Shown here: positions 8,126 to 17,446 of the stretch, one piece after another
How positions within the stretch are numbered: the first letter of the stretch is position 1
Layout of the letters: every line of letters begins with the position of its first letter
Assembly: GCA_009691525.1 (NCBI GenBank)
Contig: SICG01000003.1
Location: 1-60,631 of the forward strand
Reading direction: 5' to 3'
DNA from: Candidatus Latescibacterota bacterium
GTDB lineage: Bacteria; Latescibacterota; UBA2968; UBA8231
DNA: 60,631 bases
Position numbers and translations under genes: made by a program
The notes under the pieces: model-generated
What the model was told of the DNA's origin: nothing
What the model saw: the letters and a program-made list of their open reading frames with translations, nothing else
The model's database searches: none

Positions 8126-9873
8126 AGGGTTTCCAACTCGGCGGCCAGCTGCTGCCGGCGGAAGAGGTCGGCGTAGAGCCCCCCCAGCGCCACCAGGTCT
8201 TCGTGGTTGCCCTGTTCGCTGATACGGCCCTCGTCGAAGACCACGATGTGATCGGCTTCGCGCAGGGTGGAGATGCGGTGGGCGATGAGCAGGGTGGTGC
8301 GGCCTTTCATCACCTGGCGCAAATGGCCCAGGATGGCCTCCTCGGTGTGGGTATCCACGGCCGAGAGGGCGTCGTCGAGGATCAGGATACGCGGTTGTAA
8401 GATCAGGGCGCGGCCCAAGGTGGCCCGTTGTTTCTGGCCGCCCGATAAAGTGACCCCCCGCTCGCCGATCAGGGTACCAAAGCCCTCGGGGAAGGCTTCC
8501 ACGTCCTGGCGCAACTGGGCCTGCTCGGCGGCCAGCAATACCTGTTCTTCGCTGGCGCCGGGGGCTCCGTACGCCACATTGGCACGGATGGTATCGGAGA
8601 AGAGAAAAGGGCTCTGCGAGACGTAGCCGATGGATTGGCGCAGTTCTTCTAGCGGCCACTCTTCCACCGGAGTCCCGTCGATGAAGAGTTGGCCGGGGCC
8701 GGCTTCGATCAGGCGCGGGATGAGCCGGGCCAGGGTGGTTTTGCCGGTGCCCACTCGCCCCACCACACCCAGGGTGGCGCCGGCGGGAATGTCGAGATTA
8801 ATGCCGTGCAGGATCTGGCTGTCGCCGTAGGAGAAGTTCAGGTTGCGGAAGTGGATGTGGCCTTCGACGTGTTTCTCCTTCAGCAGCAGCGCCGGGGCGC
8901 GGTCGCGGATCTCGGGCTGCACCTCCATGATCTCGTTGATGCGGCGCATGGCCACCAGCGAGCGCTGGAAGCGGTCGATGACCCAGCCGATGAAGGAGAG
9001 GGGTCGGATCAGCATGGTCAGGTACCCGTTGAAGGCCACAAAATCGCCGATGGACAGGGTGCCGGCAATGACCTGTTTACCCCCGAACCACAAGATCAGC
9101 CCCAACCCCACCGAAGAGATGACCGCCGACATGGGGTGGTAGACCGCGTGGGTGCGGGTCAGGTGGTAGTTCTTTTGAAGATATTCCTGGTTGAGTTCGT
9201 CGAAGGTGGCCAGTTGTGAGGGGCCCTGGGCATAGGCCTTGACGATACGAATGCCGGCGACGTTTTCCTGGATGAAGGTGCTGATTTCGCCGAAGAAGTC
9301 CTGAATGACCCGGAACCGGTGGTGGACCAGGGAGGCCATACGAATGATCAGCAGGCTGAAAATGGGCATGGGGATCAGCACCACCAGGGCCAACTTCCAG
9401 TCGATGGAGGTCATCATGGCGACGCTAAAAAAGAAGATGGTCAGGGCCTCGGCCAGGGAGCGCAATCCATAGGTGAAAAAGATACGCACGGCGTTGAGGT
9501 CGTTGGTGGCCCGCGACATCAGATCGCCGGTGCTCTGCTGTTGGTAGAAGGAGAGGGGCATCTTGAGCAGGTGGGCGAAGTACTGTTTGCGGATGTCGTA
9601 CTCGATGCGGGCCGAGGCCCCGCCGGTGAGCCGGCGCATGAAGTGGTTGCAGACCGCCACCCCCAGAGCCAGGCCACCGATCTGCAGCACATATCCATGG
9701 ATCAGGCCCAGCCGGTCCAGGGGCTGGGGGGCCAGCGGGTCAATGGCACTGACCGCTTGGCCGGTGAGCAAGGGGATCAGAGCGGCAGCGGCTTGGGCCA
9801 GCAGGATCATCAGCAGGCCGGCCAGCAGGTGCCGGTAGTACGGGCGGATGTAGAGGGTGAAGGGTCCGAACAT
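8122..9873 (-). CDS. ABC exporter half-transporter, degenerate ATPase site
   Basis: A 583-residue exporter subunit with six N-terminal membrane helices and a C-terminal ATPase: Walker A GRVGTGKTT at ~372, signature LSGGQKQR, Walker B ILILDD and H-loop AHRIS. The catalytic glutamate after Walker B is Asp501, the usual mark of the degenerate site in heterodimeric exporters. Its consensus LSGGQ would complete the active site of the partner encoded next (GTGA overlap), whose own signature is the altered LSSGE. The two proteins therefore fit as one asymmetric transporter. Confidence 0.9.
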   Translation of the reverse strand: MFGPFTLYIRPYYRHLLAGLLMILLAQAAAALIPLLTGQAVSAIDPLAPQPLDRLGLIHGYVLQIGGLALGVAVCNHFMRRLTGGASARIEYDIRKQYFAHLLKMPLSFYQQQSTGDLMSRATNDLNAVRIFFTYGLRSLAEALTIFFFSVAMMTSIDWKLALVVLIPMPIFSLLIIRMASLVHHRFRVIQDFFGEISTFIQENVAGIRIVKAYAQGPSQLATFDELNQEYLQKNYHLTRTHAVYHPMSAVISSVGLGLILWFGGKQVIAGTLSIGDFVAFNGYLTMLIRPLSFIGWVIDRFQRSLVAMRRINEIMEVQPEIRDRAPALLLKEKHVEGHIHFRNLNFSYGDSQILHGINLDIPAGATLGVVGRVGTGKTTLARLIPRLIEAGPGQLFIDGTPVEEWPLEELRQSIGYVSQSPFLFSDTIRANVAYGAPGASEEQVLLAAEQAQLRQDVEAFPEGFGTLIGERGVTLSGGQKQRATLGRALILQPRILILDDALSAVDTHTEEAILGHLRQVMKGRTTLLIAHRISTLREADHIVVFDEGRISEQGNHEDLVALGGLYADLFRRQQLAAELETL

Positions 9874-9879
9874 AGGCGT

Positions 9880-10698
9880 CTAGAAAATCCCCATGTCCTG
9901 ATTGGAGGGGTGCTCTTTCCAGGTCTTGTAGGTGGCGAAGAAGTCCAGCAGATCTCCCATAATGCCCTGGTACAGGGCCTTGCCTTTCTCGGGGCTGGCC
10001 AGCTGGGGCCGGTTGGCCGCGCCGGTGGCCAGGAAGGCGGTGAAGGGCGTGGAGAGGCTGATGGTCTGGATGGACTGGTCCACGTCGTAATAGGCGGTCT
10101 TGAAAGGAGTGGGCACGGCCTTGACCCGGTCTGGATGGCACAATTCGGGAAAGAGGTGCAGGCCCAGAGAGTACTCCCATTCGTCGGCGTGGGTTAGCAT
10201 GGGGCTCTCGAACTTGATGCCGTCGATTCCGGTGGTGCTGGCCTTTTTGATGGTGGGCTGGCCCAGGCTCCAGTAGCTGGCAAAACCCACCCACAGGTCG
10301 CGGCGCTCGTGCCCGCGGCTGTACAGCTCGACCAGGGCCTGGTTGGCCGGCACCTGGTTGCCGCCGTGGCCGTTGAGCAGAAAGATCTTGCGGAAGCCGT
10401 GTTTGATCAGGGTCTCGACGGCGCGGATGAGGATGCGGGTGTAGAGTTCGGGGTTGAAGGTGACGGTGCCGGCGAAATTCAGGTGGTGGTCCGACATGCC
10501 CGCCCACAGGGTGGGCAGGAGCAGGACCTCCTCCCCCATCGTCCTTTCGACTTCCTCGGCAAAGGCGGTGACGATGAGGGTGTCGGTGAGGATGGGCATG
10601 TGCGGGCCGTGCTGTTCGCAGGAGCCCAGAGGCAGGATGACGATCTTGTCCTTGTCGATGTTCTTGATGTCGGGCCAGGCCAAATGTCCGTAGCGCAT
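9880..10698 (-). CDS. Creatininase family amidohydrolase
   Basis: A 272-residue member of the creatininase/MftE fold. Metal-binding motifs are present: GSCEQHGPHMP with TDT, then LNGHGGN, and a later ADEWEYS carrying the acidic ligand. Family members hydrolyse cyclic or peptide-like amides (creatinine, formamide intermediates, mycofactocin precursor); the substrate is not evident. GGAG lies ~10 nt upstream of the ATG. It follows rdgB on the same strand with an 80-bp gap and precedes the exporter pair by 6 bp, so it may be co-transcribed with the transporter. Confidence 0.85.
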   Translation of the reverse strand: MRYGHLAWPDIKNIDKDKIVILPLGSCEQHGPHMPILTDTLIVTAFAEEVERTMGEEVLLLPTLWAGMSDHHLNFAGTVTFNPELYTRILIRAVETLIKHGFRKIFLLNGHGGNQVPANQALVELYSRGHERRDLWVGFASYWSLGQPTIKKASTTGIDGIKFESPMLTHADEWEYSLGLHLFPELCHPDRVKAVPTPFKTAYYDVDQSIQTISLSTPFTAFLATGAANRPQLASPEKGKALYQGIMGDLLDFFATYKTWKEHPSNQDMGIF

Positions 10699-10778
10699 GG
10701 CAACAAGACTCCGGAATGGTGAGGAAAGGCGATATGGAGAGGGTGTTCAAAAGAGAATAGGGGCGGGGGTGAACAGGG

Positions 10779-11378
10779 TCAAGCCAACTCGGGAAAGGTC
10801 TGGAAGAGGAGGGGGTGCAGGGTGCGCAGGGCGCGGGCGCGGTGGCTGAGCTGGTTTTTCAGTTGCGGGGGTAGCTGAGCCATGGTCTGCCGGTGTTCGG
10901 GAACCCAGAAGAGCGGGTCGTAGCCAAAGCCATCCTCGCCGACCGGGCTTTGGGCGATGATGCCCTCGCAGGCCCCATCGGCCTGGCAGTGGCGGCCGTC
11001 GGGGGCCCAGGCCACCAGGCAGCAGCGGAAACGCGCGGTGCGCCGTTCAGGCTCGGGAAAGGGCCGCAGCGCTTCGAGCAGCAGCCGGCAGCGGCCCTGG
11101 TCGTCCAGGCCGGGGCTTCCGTACCGGGCCGAGAGCACCCCCGGCGCTCCGCCCAGGGCATCGACCTCGAGGCCCGAGTCGTCGGCCAGGGCGATCAGAC
11201 CGGAGACCCGGGCAAAAGCGCGGGCTTTGAGCAGGGCGTTTTCAGAATAAGTCTCCCCGGTCTCCTCTACGGTCAATCCTGGGACCAGTTCGAGGGCCGA
11301 TACCAGTTCGAGGGGGGCCAGCAGTTGGCGGAACTCGCGCAGTTTTCCGGCGTTATGGGTGGCGACCAGCAAGGGCAC
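10779..11378 (-). CDS. rdgB: XTP/dITP diphosphatase (RdgB/HAM1 family)
   Basis: House-cleaning pyrophosphatase that hydrolyses dITP, ITP and XTP to monophosphates and so keeps deaminated purines out of DNA and RNA. The 199-residue length is typical. Signature motifs are ATHNAGKLREF at the N-terminus, ADDSGLEVDAL with GAPGVLSARY, GFGYDPLFWVPE and a terminal SHRARAL. The GTG start lies 6 bp after the TPR gene stop on the same strand, indicating one operon. Confidence 0.93.
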   Translation of the reverse strand: MPLLVATHNAGKLREFRQLLAPLELVSALELVPGLTVEETGETYSENALLKARAFARVSGLIALADDSGLEVDALGGAPGVLSARYGSPGLDDQGRCRLLLEALRPFPEPERRTARFRCCLVAWAPDGRHCQADGACEGIIAQSPVGEDGFGYDPLFWVPEHRQTMAQLPPQLKNQLSHRARALRTLHPLLFQTFPELA

Positions 11379-11384
11379 GGCAGT

Positions 11385-12458
11385 TCAGGGCTGTTGGGGT
11401 TTGGCGATTTCTTCGAGTTGGTGGGCGCAATATTCCTTGAAGCGGCTGTCTACGAGGGCCCCTTGGTACCAGAGGCGGGCCTGCTCTTTCTGGCCCGTTT
11501 TGAGGTAGGCGTCGGCCAGCACCACCTCGGCCGGGTGGTAGTCCTTCTGGTGCTGCAGGGCACCCTGTGCCGCGTCCACGGCATTGGCATAGTCGCCCAG
11601 GGCGTAATAGGCCTCGGCCAGCCGGAAGTGGGCTTCGGGGTCCTTGTTCTCAAGATCCACGGCCCGGCGCAGTGGCTCGATGGCCTCCTGCTGCCGGCCC
11701 AGTTCGTTGAGGGTGGCACCCATCAACAAATACCCTTCTCCGTATTTAGGATCAACCGCCACGGCCTTTTCCAGGGTTTTCAGGGCCCCCTCCGGGTCCT
11801 GGTTGTCGATCTGGGACCGGGCCCAGCCGCCCCAGGCCTCCGACAGGGTCGAATCTACCGAGATGGCTTTTTGGTACGCCTCGGCTGCCGGGCCGTAGTT
11901 GCGGCTCTGCCGCTGGAGGTCTCCCAGGGCTTTGTACGCCTTGGCGTAGGTAGGGTCCACCTCGATGGCCTTGGTGTAGGCCTGGCGGGCCGCTTCGGTG
12001 TTGCGCATGCGACCGTAGCACACCCCCAGGCCGTAGTGGGCCTTGGCGTTCTTGGGGTTGATGGCCAGGGACTTCTCGAAACCGGAGATGGCCTCCTGGT
12101 AGTTGCGCTGTTCGAAGAGTTTGGCGGCAGACTTCTGGTAGGCCTCGGAAAGTTCGGCGGGCAGCCGGTCTTTGGCGCTGGGCTGGGAGAGGGTCTGGCG
12201 ACCAGCTGCCTCCAGAGCCCTGACGGCCTTGTTGTAGTTTCCCAGGGCTTTGTAGGCTTTGCCCAGGGCATAAAAGGCGTCGCCATAGGTGGAGTCGGTG
12301 GTCACGGCGCGTTCGAATTCGAGGGCGGCGTTGCGGAAGTTCTGAGCCTGGAGCAACTGGTAGCCAGCCCGGTAATGTTCGGCGGCCTCCGGGGTCTGGG
12401 TCTGGGCCCAGCGGGCCGGCAGGAGCAGCAGTGAGCAGAGCCAGAAAAATCGGACCAA
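11385..12458 (-). CDS. Secreted or periplasmic TPR-repeat protein
   Basis: A 357-residue protein with a signal peptide (MVRFFWLCSLLLLPARWAQ) followed by about nine tetratricopeptide repeats through nearly the full length, for example YGDAFYALGKAYKALGNY and AKAHYGLGVCYGRMRNTEAA. TPR solenoids mediate protein interactions; no catalytic domain is visible. The start is a TTG placed ~6 nt after a perfect AGGAGG. It is the first gene of the leftward unit TPR-rdgB and probably creatininase. Confidence 0.8.
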   Translation of the reverse strand: MVRFFWLCSLLLLPARWAQTQTPEAAEHYRAGYQLLQAQNFRNAALEFERAVTTDSTYGDAFYALGKAYKALGNYNKAVRALEAAGRQTLSQPSAKDRLPAELSEAYQKSAAKLFEQRNYQEAISGFEKSLAINPKNAKAHYGLGVCYGRMRNTEAARQAYTKAIEVDPTYAKAYKALGDLQRQSRNYGPAAEAYQKAISVDSTLSEAWGGWARSQIDNQDPEGALKTLEKAVAVDPKYGEGYLLMGATLNELGRQQEAIEPLRRAVDLENKDPEAHFRLAEAYYALGDYANAVDAAQGALQHQKDYHPAEVVLADAYLKTGQKEQARLWYQGALVDSRFKEYCAHQLEEIAKPQQP

Positions 12459-12492
12459 TGCGCGCCTCCTAAGATCGGGGTAATTGGGTATA

Positions 12493-12520
12493 AATATATG
12501 TTGGAATAGCTGATTATCAA
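12493..12520 (-). promoter_or_regulatory. Candidate promoter for the TPR-rdgB operon
   Basis: On the minus strand TTGATA (12515-12520) and TATATT (12493-12498) are separated by 16 nt, in the AT-rich 107-bp gap between the divergent TPR gene and the permease gene. A perfect AGGAGG lies further downstream, just before the TTG start. Confidence 0.4.
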
Positions 12521-12565
12521 TGTAGATATATTGTCACAACCAGCCCTTGCCCATACACTCTAACC

Positions 12566-13573
12566 ATGCTGGAAACCCTGTGGCGTCCCCTCCTGCGTCT
12601 GCTGGGCGTGGTGCAAAGCGCCTTTCAGGACACCTATACCGGTCGTATCCTGTTCGTGTGCTGGGACTTGGTGGGGCAGATGTGGTACTTTGTAATGATC
12701 GGGGCCGTCCTCAGCACCCTGGCCTGGCGTTTTCTGCCCCGGGGCCAGGTGGGCCGGGCGCTGTCCCGGCGCGGGTCCATCTTGGTCGCCGCAATCCTGG
12801 CCCTGGTTTCGCCGCTGTGCACCTTTGCCGCCATTCCCGTGGTGGGCAGCCTGTTGGCCGCCGGCGCTCCGGCCGCACCCTTGGTGGCCTTCCTGGTGGC
12901 CTCCCCCCTGATGAATCCCACTCTATTTTTATATACCGCCGGTGTCCTGGGCTGGGAGATGGCGTTGGCCCGGGTGCTCACCGCCTTGAGCCTGGGCATA
13001 GCCGCTGGACTGGGCGCTCAGGTGGCCCTGCGGCGGGGGCTGCTCGATTTCTCCGGAGTGGCCCTTGACCCGGCACCGGACCCGGCAAGGGCGGGTGGGC
13101 AGGACCGCCCCCTGGTGGCGGAATTGAAGACCCTGGGCCGCCGTCTGGGCAAGGATCTGGTCTTCATCGGCAAGTTCTTCGCCCTTGGGATCTTCATCGC
13201 CGCCCTCACCAAGACCGTCCTCTCAGCCGAACTGGTGCGCCAGTGGTTGGGGCCAGGCAGCCGGTGGGGGGTACCCCTGGCTGTGGGCATGGGGGTGCCG
13301 CTCTACGCCTGCGGCGGCGGGACCATCCCCATTGTCCAAACCATGATGGAGATGGGGATGAGCCAGGGGGTGGCGCTGGCCTTTTTTATCGCCGGCCCGG
13401 CCACCAAATTTCCCACCCTGGCGGCGCTGGGGGCGGTTTTCGGCAGACGCCTGTTGGGGTACTATCTGGCCGTGGTGCTGGCCGGGGCCCTGTTCTGGGG
13501 GTATGTCTATCCTTTTGGCAGCGAGGCGGTGGTAGTGCGGGCGGACGCTCATCACGAGGAGGTAAGTGAATGA
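12566..13573 (+). CDS. UPF0718/YraQ-type permease
   Basis: A 335-residue inner-membrane protein with about eight hydrophobic helices in two related halves. The first half has SPLCTFAAIPVVGSLLAAG with SPLMNPTLF, the second GVPLYACGGGTIPIVQTMM and GPATKFPTL. These paired Cys/Pro-containing motifs identify the YraQ/UPF0718 family. Members have been linked to metal or thiol-compound export, but the substrate is not established. The stop overlaps the start of the large propeller protein gene (ATGA), so the two are translationally coupled. Confidence 0.85.
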   Translation: MLETLWRPLLRLLGVVQSAFQDTYTGRILFVCWDLVGQMWYFVMIGAVLSTLAWRFLPRGQVGRALSRRGSILVAAILALVSPLCTFAAIPVVGSLLAAGAPAAPLVAFLVASPLMNPTLFLYTAGVLGWEMALARVLTALSLGIAAGLGAQVALRRGLLDFSGVALDPAPDPARAGGQDRPLVAELKTLGRRLGKDLVFIGKFFALGIFIAALTKTVLSAELVRQWLGPGSRWGVPLAVGMGVPLYACGGGTIPIVQTMMEMGMSQGVALAFFIAGPATKFPTLAALGAVFGRRLLGYYLAVVLAGALFWGYVYPFGSEAVVVRADAHHEEVSE

Positions 13574-16506
13574 CCGGGGGCCTTTGTTGGGCGATACTCT
13601 TGGGGGTACTCTTATTGACAAGTGGAATCGGCGCGGCCCAGGATTCTTTTCCCTACACCCTGCAGTGGAAACACTTCACCCGCACCCCGGCCACGGCCCT
13701 GGCCCTGGGGGATTCGCTGATCTATGCGGGCGAGGGCGAGGGCCTGGTGAGTGCGCTTCGCCTGCAGGACGGGACGCAGGTGTGGCAACGGCGCGGATAC
13801 GGCCCTTTGCGCCGTCCCCTGATCCTGGCCGGTGGTCAGGTGCTGGTGGCCGATGTCTGGGGGCGGGTGGAATTGCTGGAGGCCAGCGCCGGGGTGCCCC
13901 TGTGGAGCGCCCAGCGGCAGGGCTGGGGCGAGGCCGGCGCGGTGGTCGAGGCGGGTCGCTGTTTTCTGGGCAGCGCCGATGGCTGGCTCTACGCCCTTGC
14001 TGCGGTTGATGGGAAAGAGGCCTGGCGGCTCTACACCGGGGATTCCCTGCCCTCCAAACCCTGGGCCAGCCAGGGGCAGTTCTACACGGCGGCCCGTTCG
14101 GGCCAACTCTTATCCCTAGACCTGGCCAGCGGCGTTCGGCTGGGCCAGGCCGACACCCAGTCGCCAGTGGTGGTCGGGCCGGTGGGCGCCGAAGACCGGC
14201 TGGTGGTGGGTTGCGAAGATGGTTATGTGCGGGCGTATCGCCGGCAGAGCCTGGCCTCTCTCTGGCAGCAGCGCCTGGGTGCCCCGTTACAGACCGATCC
14301 AGTCTGGACCCAGGATCGGCTGGTCTGCCTGGCCGGCAATGGCTGGGTCTACGGCCTGGAGCCGTCCCGGGGCGAGGTGAGGTGGCGCTTCGCGCTCGAG
14401 GCCAAGGGTGCTGGCCCGCTGGCCCTGGGTCCAGCCGGCGAGGTGCTGGTGGCCACCGACCAGGGGCAGATTCTGGCCCTGGAGCCGCGCACCGGGCGGC
14501 TATTGTGGCGGCAACAGATCTTGGCCAGAGGCGGGCTTTATCTGCAAGCGGCGGGTCCCTGGCTCTTTGCCGGCGCGGTGGATGGATACCTCTACGCTTT
14601 TCGCGTACCCCCACCCATGCCTCCGACCCAGGAGGCGGCGTGGGAGAACTGGCAGGCGGTCTTCGCGCGGGGCGCCAAGACCGGGTACAAACACCAGACG
14701 CTGCGCTCCGACCGCTTCCAGGAGACCGTGGGCTGGCACTTTTTGGAAGAGGAAGTGTCCTGGGCCGGAGGTTTTGTGCGCCGGCGCTTTGAACTGTGGA
14801 CCGACCTGGGATACCGGCCCCTGGCCTTTGTGGCACGGCGCCGCGAAGAGGGCCAGCTACTAGAAGTAGTGGGCGCCTGGGATGGGGACCAGGTGCGCCT
14901 GGAGCAGCATCTAGGTGGGCAGACGGTACCGCGCCAGGTGACCACCGAAACCGGGGCGGTGCTGGCCGAGGTGGCCCTGCTCAAGTTGGTCCGGGAGGGC
15001 CGGGCCCAGGTGGGCCGGCAGGATTCCCTGCGCATCTTCGACCCCACCTCCGAGACCACCGGCACGCTCTATGTAGACTTTGAAGCGGGCGAAGGCGAGG
15101 CCCTGCTCTTGGCGCGCTTGGGGTCCGAACCTGGGGGCGGCGACGTGCTCTGCTGGCTGGATGCGCAGGGCCGGCAGGTACACCGCCAGGTGCCGTTGAC
15201 GGGTGATGAAGAAGCGCGGGTAGACGCGGCCCGGGCCTGTGCCTGGGGCATGCCTGGGCCGGTCAAGGAAACCTACCTCGACTATCCGGTGCCGGCCCCC
15301 GCCAAGGTCGAGCGGCTGGTCCTGGAACTGCCCTCCCATCTGCTGGGCTCGCTGTTGGTCCAGGACGAGCGCCAGCAGGTGGTGGAGGGCATGGACGGCA
15401 AAGTGCGTCTGGCGGTGCAGCGGCAGGAAGACCGCCACCGGGATGCGGTCCGGCTGCCCATCCTCAAACCGGAGCTGGCGCCTTTCCTCCAGCCTTCGCT
15501 CTACATCCAGTCGGACGATCCCCGCATCCGGGAACTGGCCATAGAGTTGCGGGGGCAGGAGCGCGATGCCTGGCAGGTGGTGCTGCGCCTGCAACGCTGG
15601 GTCTATGACCGGATGACCCCCGGAGAAACCGCCGTGCGTTTCAAATCCACGGCTGAGATCCTGGCGGAGATGGAGGGCACCTGCAGCGAGTACACCGTGC
15701 TCTTCATCTCGCTGTGCCGGGCCGCCGGCATCCCGGCCCGGGCCTGCGCCGGTCTGGTGGCCTCGCCTTCGGGGGCTCTTATCCCCCATCTGTGGGCCGA
15801 GGTGTACGTAGGCTATTGGATGAGTGTGGACCCGTCCTGGGACGAGATCGAGGTGGACGCAGCGCACATCCAGTTGTCAGTCGGCGAACTGGCCCCCCAA
15901 ACCCTGGGCCGACTCAACAGTCCGGTGGGGCTCTTCCTGATTTTTGCCGACACCCTCAAGCTGGGGGAATACTTCACCGGGGAGGCCCGTTTTCTGGGCG
16001 AGGCCGAAGGGCTCTTTGCCCAGGCGGGCCAGGCCGAGCGCATCTCTGCCGATACCCTGGCCCAGGAGCTGTACCAGCAGATCACCCACCTGCCCTGGAA
16101 CCACCGCACCGCCGAAGCCTATTTGCGCCAGGGCCGCTTTCAGCTGCAGCAGGGCCATCCGGCCGAGGCCGCCCAGTTGTTCTCCCAACTGCTGATCCAA
16201 GGAGAGGACCCCGAAGCCCAGGGGATCTTCTATCTGGCGCGGGTGGCCGAGCAACAGGGGGATAACAAGGGCGCGGTGGAGCGGTTGAAACAGTTGGTGG
16301 CCAAACATCCCGACCACGAACTAGCCGACGAAGCCCTGGGGCGACTGGCCGAACTGGGCGAACAGGCCGGCGGCTGCGCCCAGGCCCTGCCCTACTACCA
16401 GCGCCTCAGCGAAGACTACAGCCTTTCGGGCTGGGCCCTGGTGGCCCGTTCGGCGTTGGAGCGCTGCCGCAAACAAGAGGCGGGCGAAATGGACGGGAGC
16501 CCGTGA
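13570..16506 (+). CDS. PQQ-type beta-propeller / transglutaminase-like / TPR fusion protein
   Basis: A 978-residue exported protein with a signal peptide over residues 1-23. Residues ~25-350 are repeated beta-propeller blades (GDSLIYAGEGEGLVSALRL, GSADGWLYALAAVDGKEAW). A beta-rich linker follows. Residues ~650-770 are a transglutaminase-like core with GTCSEYTVLF (Cys705), PHLWAEVYV (His740) and SVDPSWDE (Asp754), an intact Cys-His-Asp triad. The C-terminus (~810-970) has TPR-like helices. The core could act as a protease, amidase or cross-linking enzyme. Upstream overlap with the YraQ permease gene suggests a joint envelope role. I know of no named family with exactly this order. Confidence 0.8.
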   Translation: MTGGLCWAILLGVLLLTSGIGAAQDSFPYTLQWKHFTRTPATALALGDSLIYAGEGEGLVSALRLQDGTQVWQRRGYGPLRRPLILAGGQVLVADVWGRVELLEASAGVPLWSAQRQGWGEAGAVVEAGRCFLGSADGWLYALAAVDGKEAWRLYTGDSLPSKPWASQGQFYTAARSGQLLSLDLASGVRLGQADTQSPVVVGPVGAEDRLVVGCEDGYVRAYRRQSLASLWQQRLGAPLQTDPVWTQDRLVCLAGNGWVYGLEPSRGEVRWRFALEAKGAGPLALGPAGEVLVATDQGQILALEPRTGRLLWRQQILARGGLYLQAAGPWLFAGAVDGYLYAFRVPPPMPPTQEAAWENWQAVFARGAKTGYKHQTLRSDRFQETVGWHFLEEEVSWAGGFVRRRFELWTDLGYRPLAFVARRREEGQLLEVVGAWDGDQVRLEQHLGGQTVPRQVTTETGAVLAEVALLKLVREGRAQVGRQDSLRIFDPTSETTGTLYVDFEAGEGEALLLARLGSEPGGGDVLCWLDAQGRQVHRQVPLTGDEEARVDAARACAWGMPGPVKETYLDYPVPAPAKVERLVLELPSHLLGSLLVQDERQQVVEGMDGKVRLAVQRQEDRHRDAVRLPILKPELAPFLQPSLYIQSDDPRIRELAIELRGQERDAWQVVLRLQRWVYDRMTPGETAVRFKSTAEILAEMEGTCSEYTVLFISLCRAAGIPARACAGLVASPSGALIPHLWAEVYVGYWMSVDPSWDEIEVDAAHIQLSVGELAPQTLGRLNSPVGLFLIFADTLKLGEYFTGEARFLGEAEGLFAQAGQAERISADTLAQELYQQITHLPWNHRTAEAYLRQGRFQLQQGHPAEAAQLFSQLLIQGEDPEAQGIFYLARVAEQQGDNKGAVERLKQLVAKHPDHELADEALGRLAELGEQAGGCAQALPYYQRLSEDYSLSGWALVARSALERCRKQEAGEMDGSP

Positions 16507-16565
16507 GGTTCTTTATCTTTAAAGACTCTTTTTAATCGACGCTCCCCTCTCGCAGAAGTGATGTC

Positions 16566-17444
16566 ATGAACGTGTTGAAAATCGCTTTTCCTTCTGGCAG
16601 TCTCCAGGAGGCCACTTTCAAGCTCTTCGCCAAGGCGGGATACAATGTGCGCCTGCCCTCCCGTTCCTATGTGCCCGACATCGACGATCCCGAACTCAAG
16701 GGTTTGATGTTCCGCGCCCAGGAGGTCGCCAAGTATGTGGAACGCGGGGTGGTGGACGTGGGCCTGACTGGCAAGGACATGATCCTGGAAAACAACGCCC
16801 AGGTGGTCGAACTGGGCGAAATGATCTACAGCAAGAGCACCTCGCGGCCAGTGCGCTGGGTAATCGCCGTGGCCGAAGAATCGCCGATCCAGAAGGTGGA
16901 GGATCTTCAGGGCAAACGCATCGCCACCGAGTTGGTGGAAGGCACCAAACGCTTCCTGGCCGAGCGAGGCGTCCAGGCCGAGGTGGAGTTCTCCTGGGGC
17001 ACCACCGAGGTGAAGGCGCGCATCCCCGGTCTGGTTGACGCGATTGTGGATGTCACCGAGACCGGTTCTTCGCTGCGGGCCAATCGCCTGCGCATCGTCG
17101 ATACCATCTACGAGTCCACCACCCGCTTCATCGCCAACCAGGAAGCCTGGGCCGATCCCTGGAAAAGGGAGAAGGCCCAGAATCTTTTCCTGCTGCTCAA
17201 GGGGGCCCTGGAGGCCGAGGCCAAGGTGGGCCTCAAGATGAACGTGCCGCGCAGCAAGCTCGACGCGGTGATGGCCCAGTTGCCGGCCCTGCACACCCCC
17301 ACGGTTTCGGGTCAGTCCGACCCCGACTGGGTGGCCCTAGAGATCATCACCGACGAGAAGGTGGTGCGCGACCTGATCCCCCAGCTCAAGCGCAGCGGCG
17401 CCGAGGGCATCATCGAGTACCCGCTCAACAAGGTGGTGTACTGA
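16566..17444 (+). CDS. hisG: ATP phosphoribosyltransferase, long form
   Basis: Catalyses the first step of histidine synthesis, joining ATP and PRPP to phosphoribosyl-ATP. The 292-residue length is the long, HisZ-independent form, with a C-terminal regulatory domain (about residues 220-292) for histidine feedback. Typical blocks are [21 protein letters not shown] and the PRPP loop region [16 protein letters not shown]. It heads hisG-hisD-hisB; hisD begins 2 bp after its stop. Confidence 0.93.
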   Translation: MNVLKIAFPSGSLQEATFKLFAKAGYNVRLPSRSYVPDIDDPELKGLMFRAQEVAKYVERGVVDVGLTGKDMILENNAQVVELGEMIYSKSTSRPVRWVIAVAEESPIQKVEDLQGKRIATELVEGTKRFLAERGVQAEVEFSWGTTEVKARIPGLVDAIVDVTETGSSLRANRLRIVDTIYESTTRFIANQEAWADPWKREKAQNLFLLLKGALEAEAKVGLKMNVPRSKLDAVMAQLPALHTPTVSGQSDPDWVALEIITDEKVVRDLIPQLKRSGAEGIIEYPLNKVVY

Positions 17445-17446
17445 GC

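Noticed and set aside
8126..8659. A longer start for the second ABC exporter subunit, giving 777 residues
   Set aside because: The extra ~178 residues are Arg/Pro/His-rich and lie antisense-free but out of frame over the upstream subunit's ATPase domain; the GTG overlapping the upstream stop gives a normal 599-residue protein.
16507..16565. A his leader attenuator before hisG
   Set aside because: The 59-bp gap has only a short AT-rich TCTTTAAAGA dyad and no His-rich small frame.
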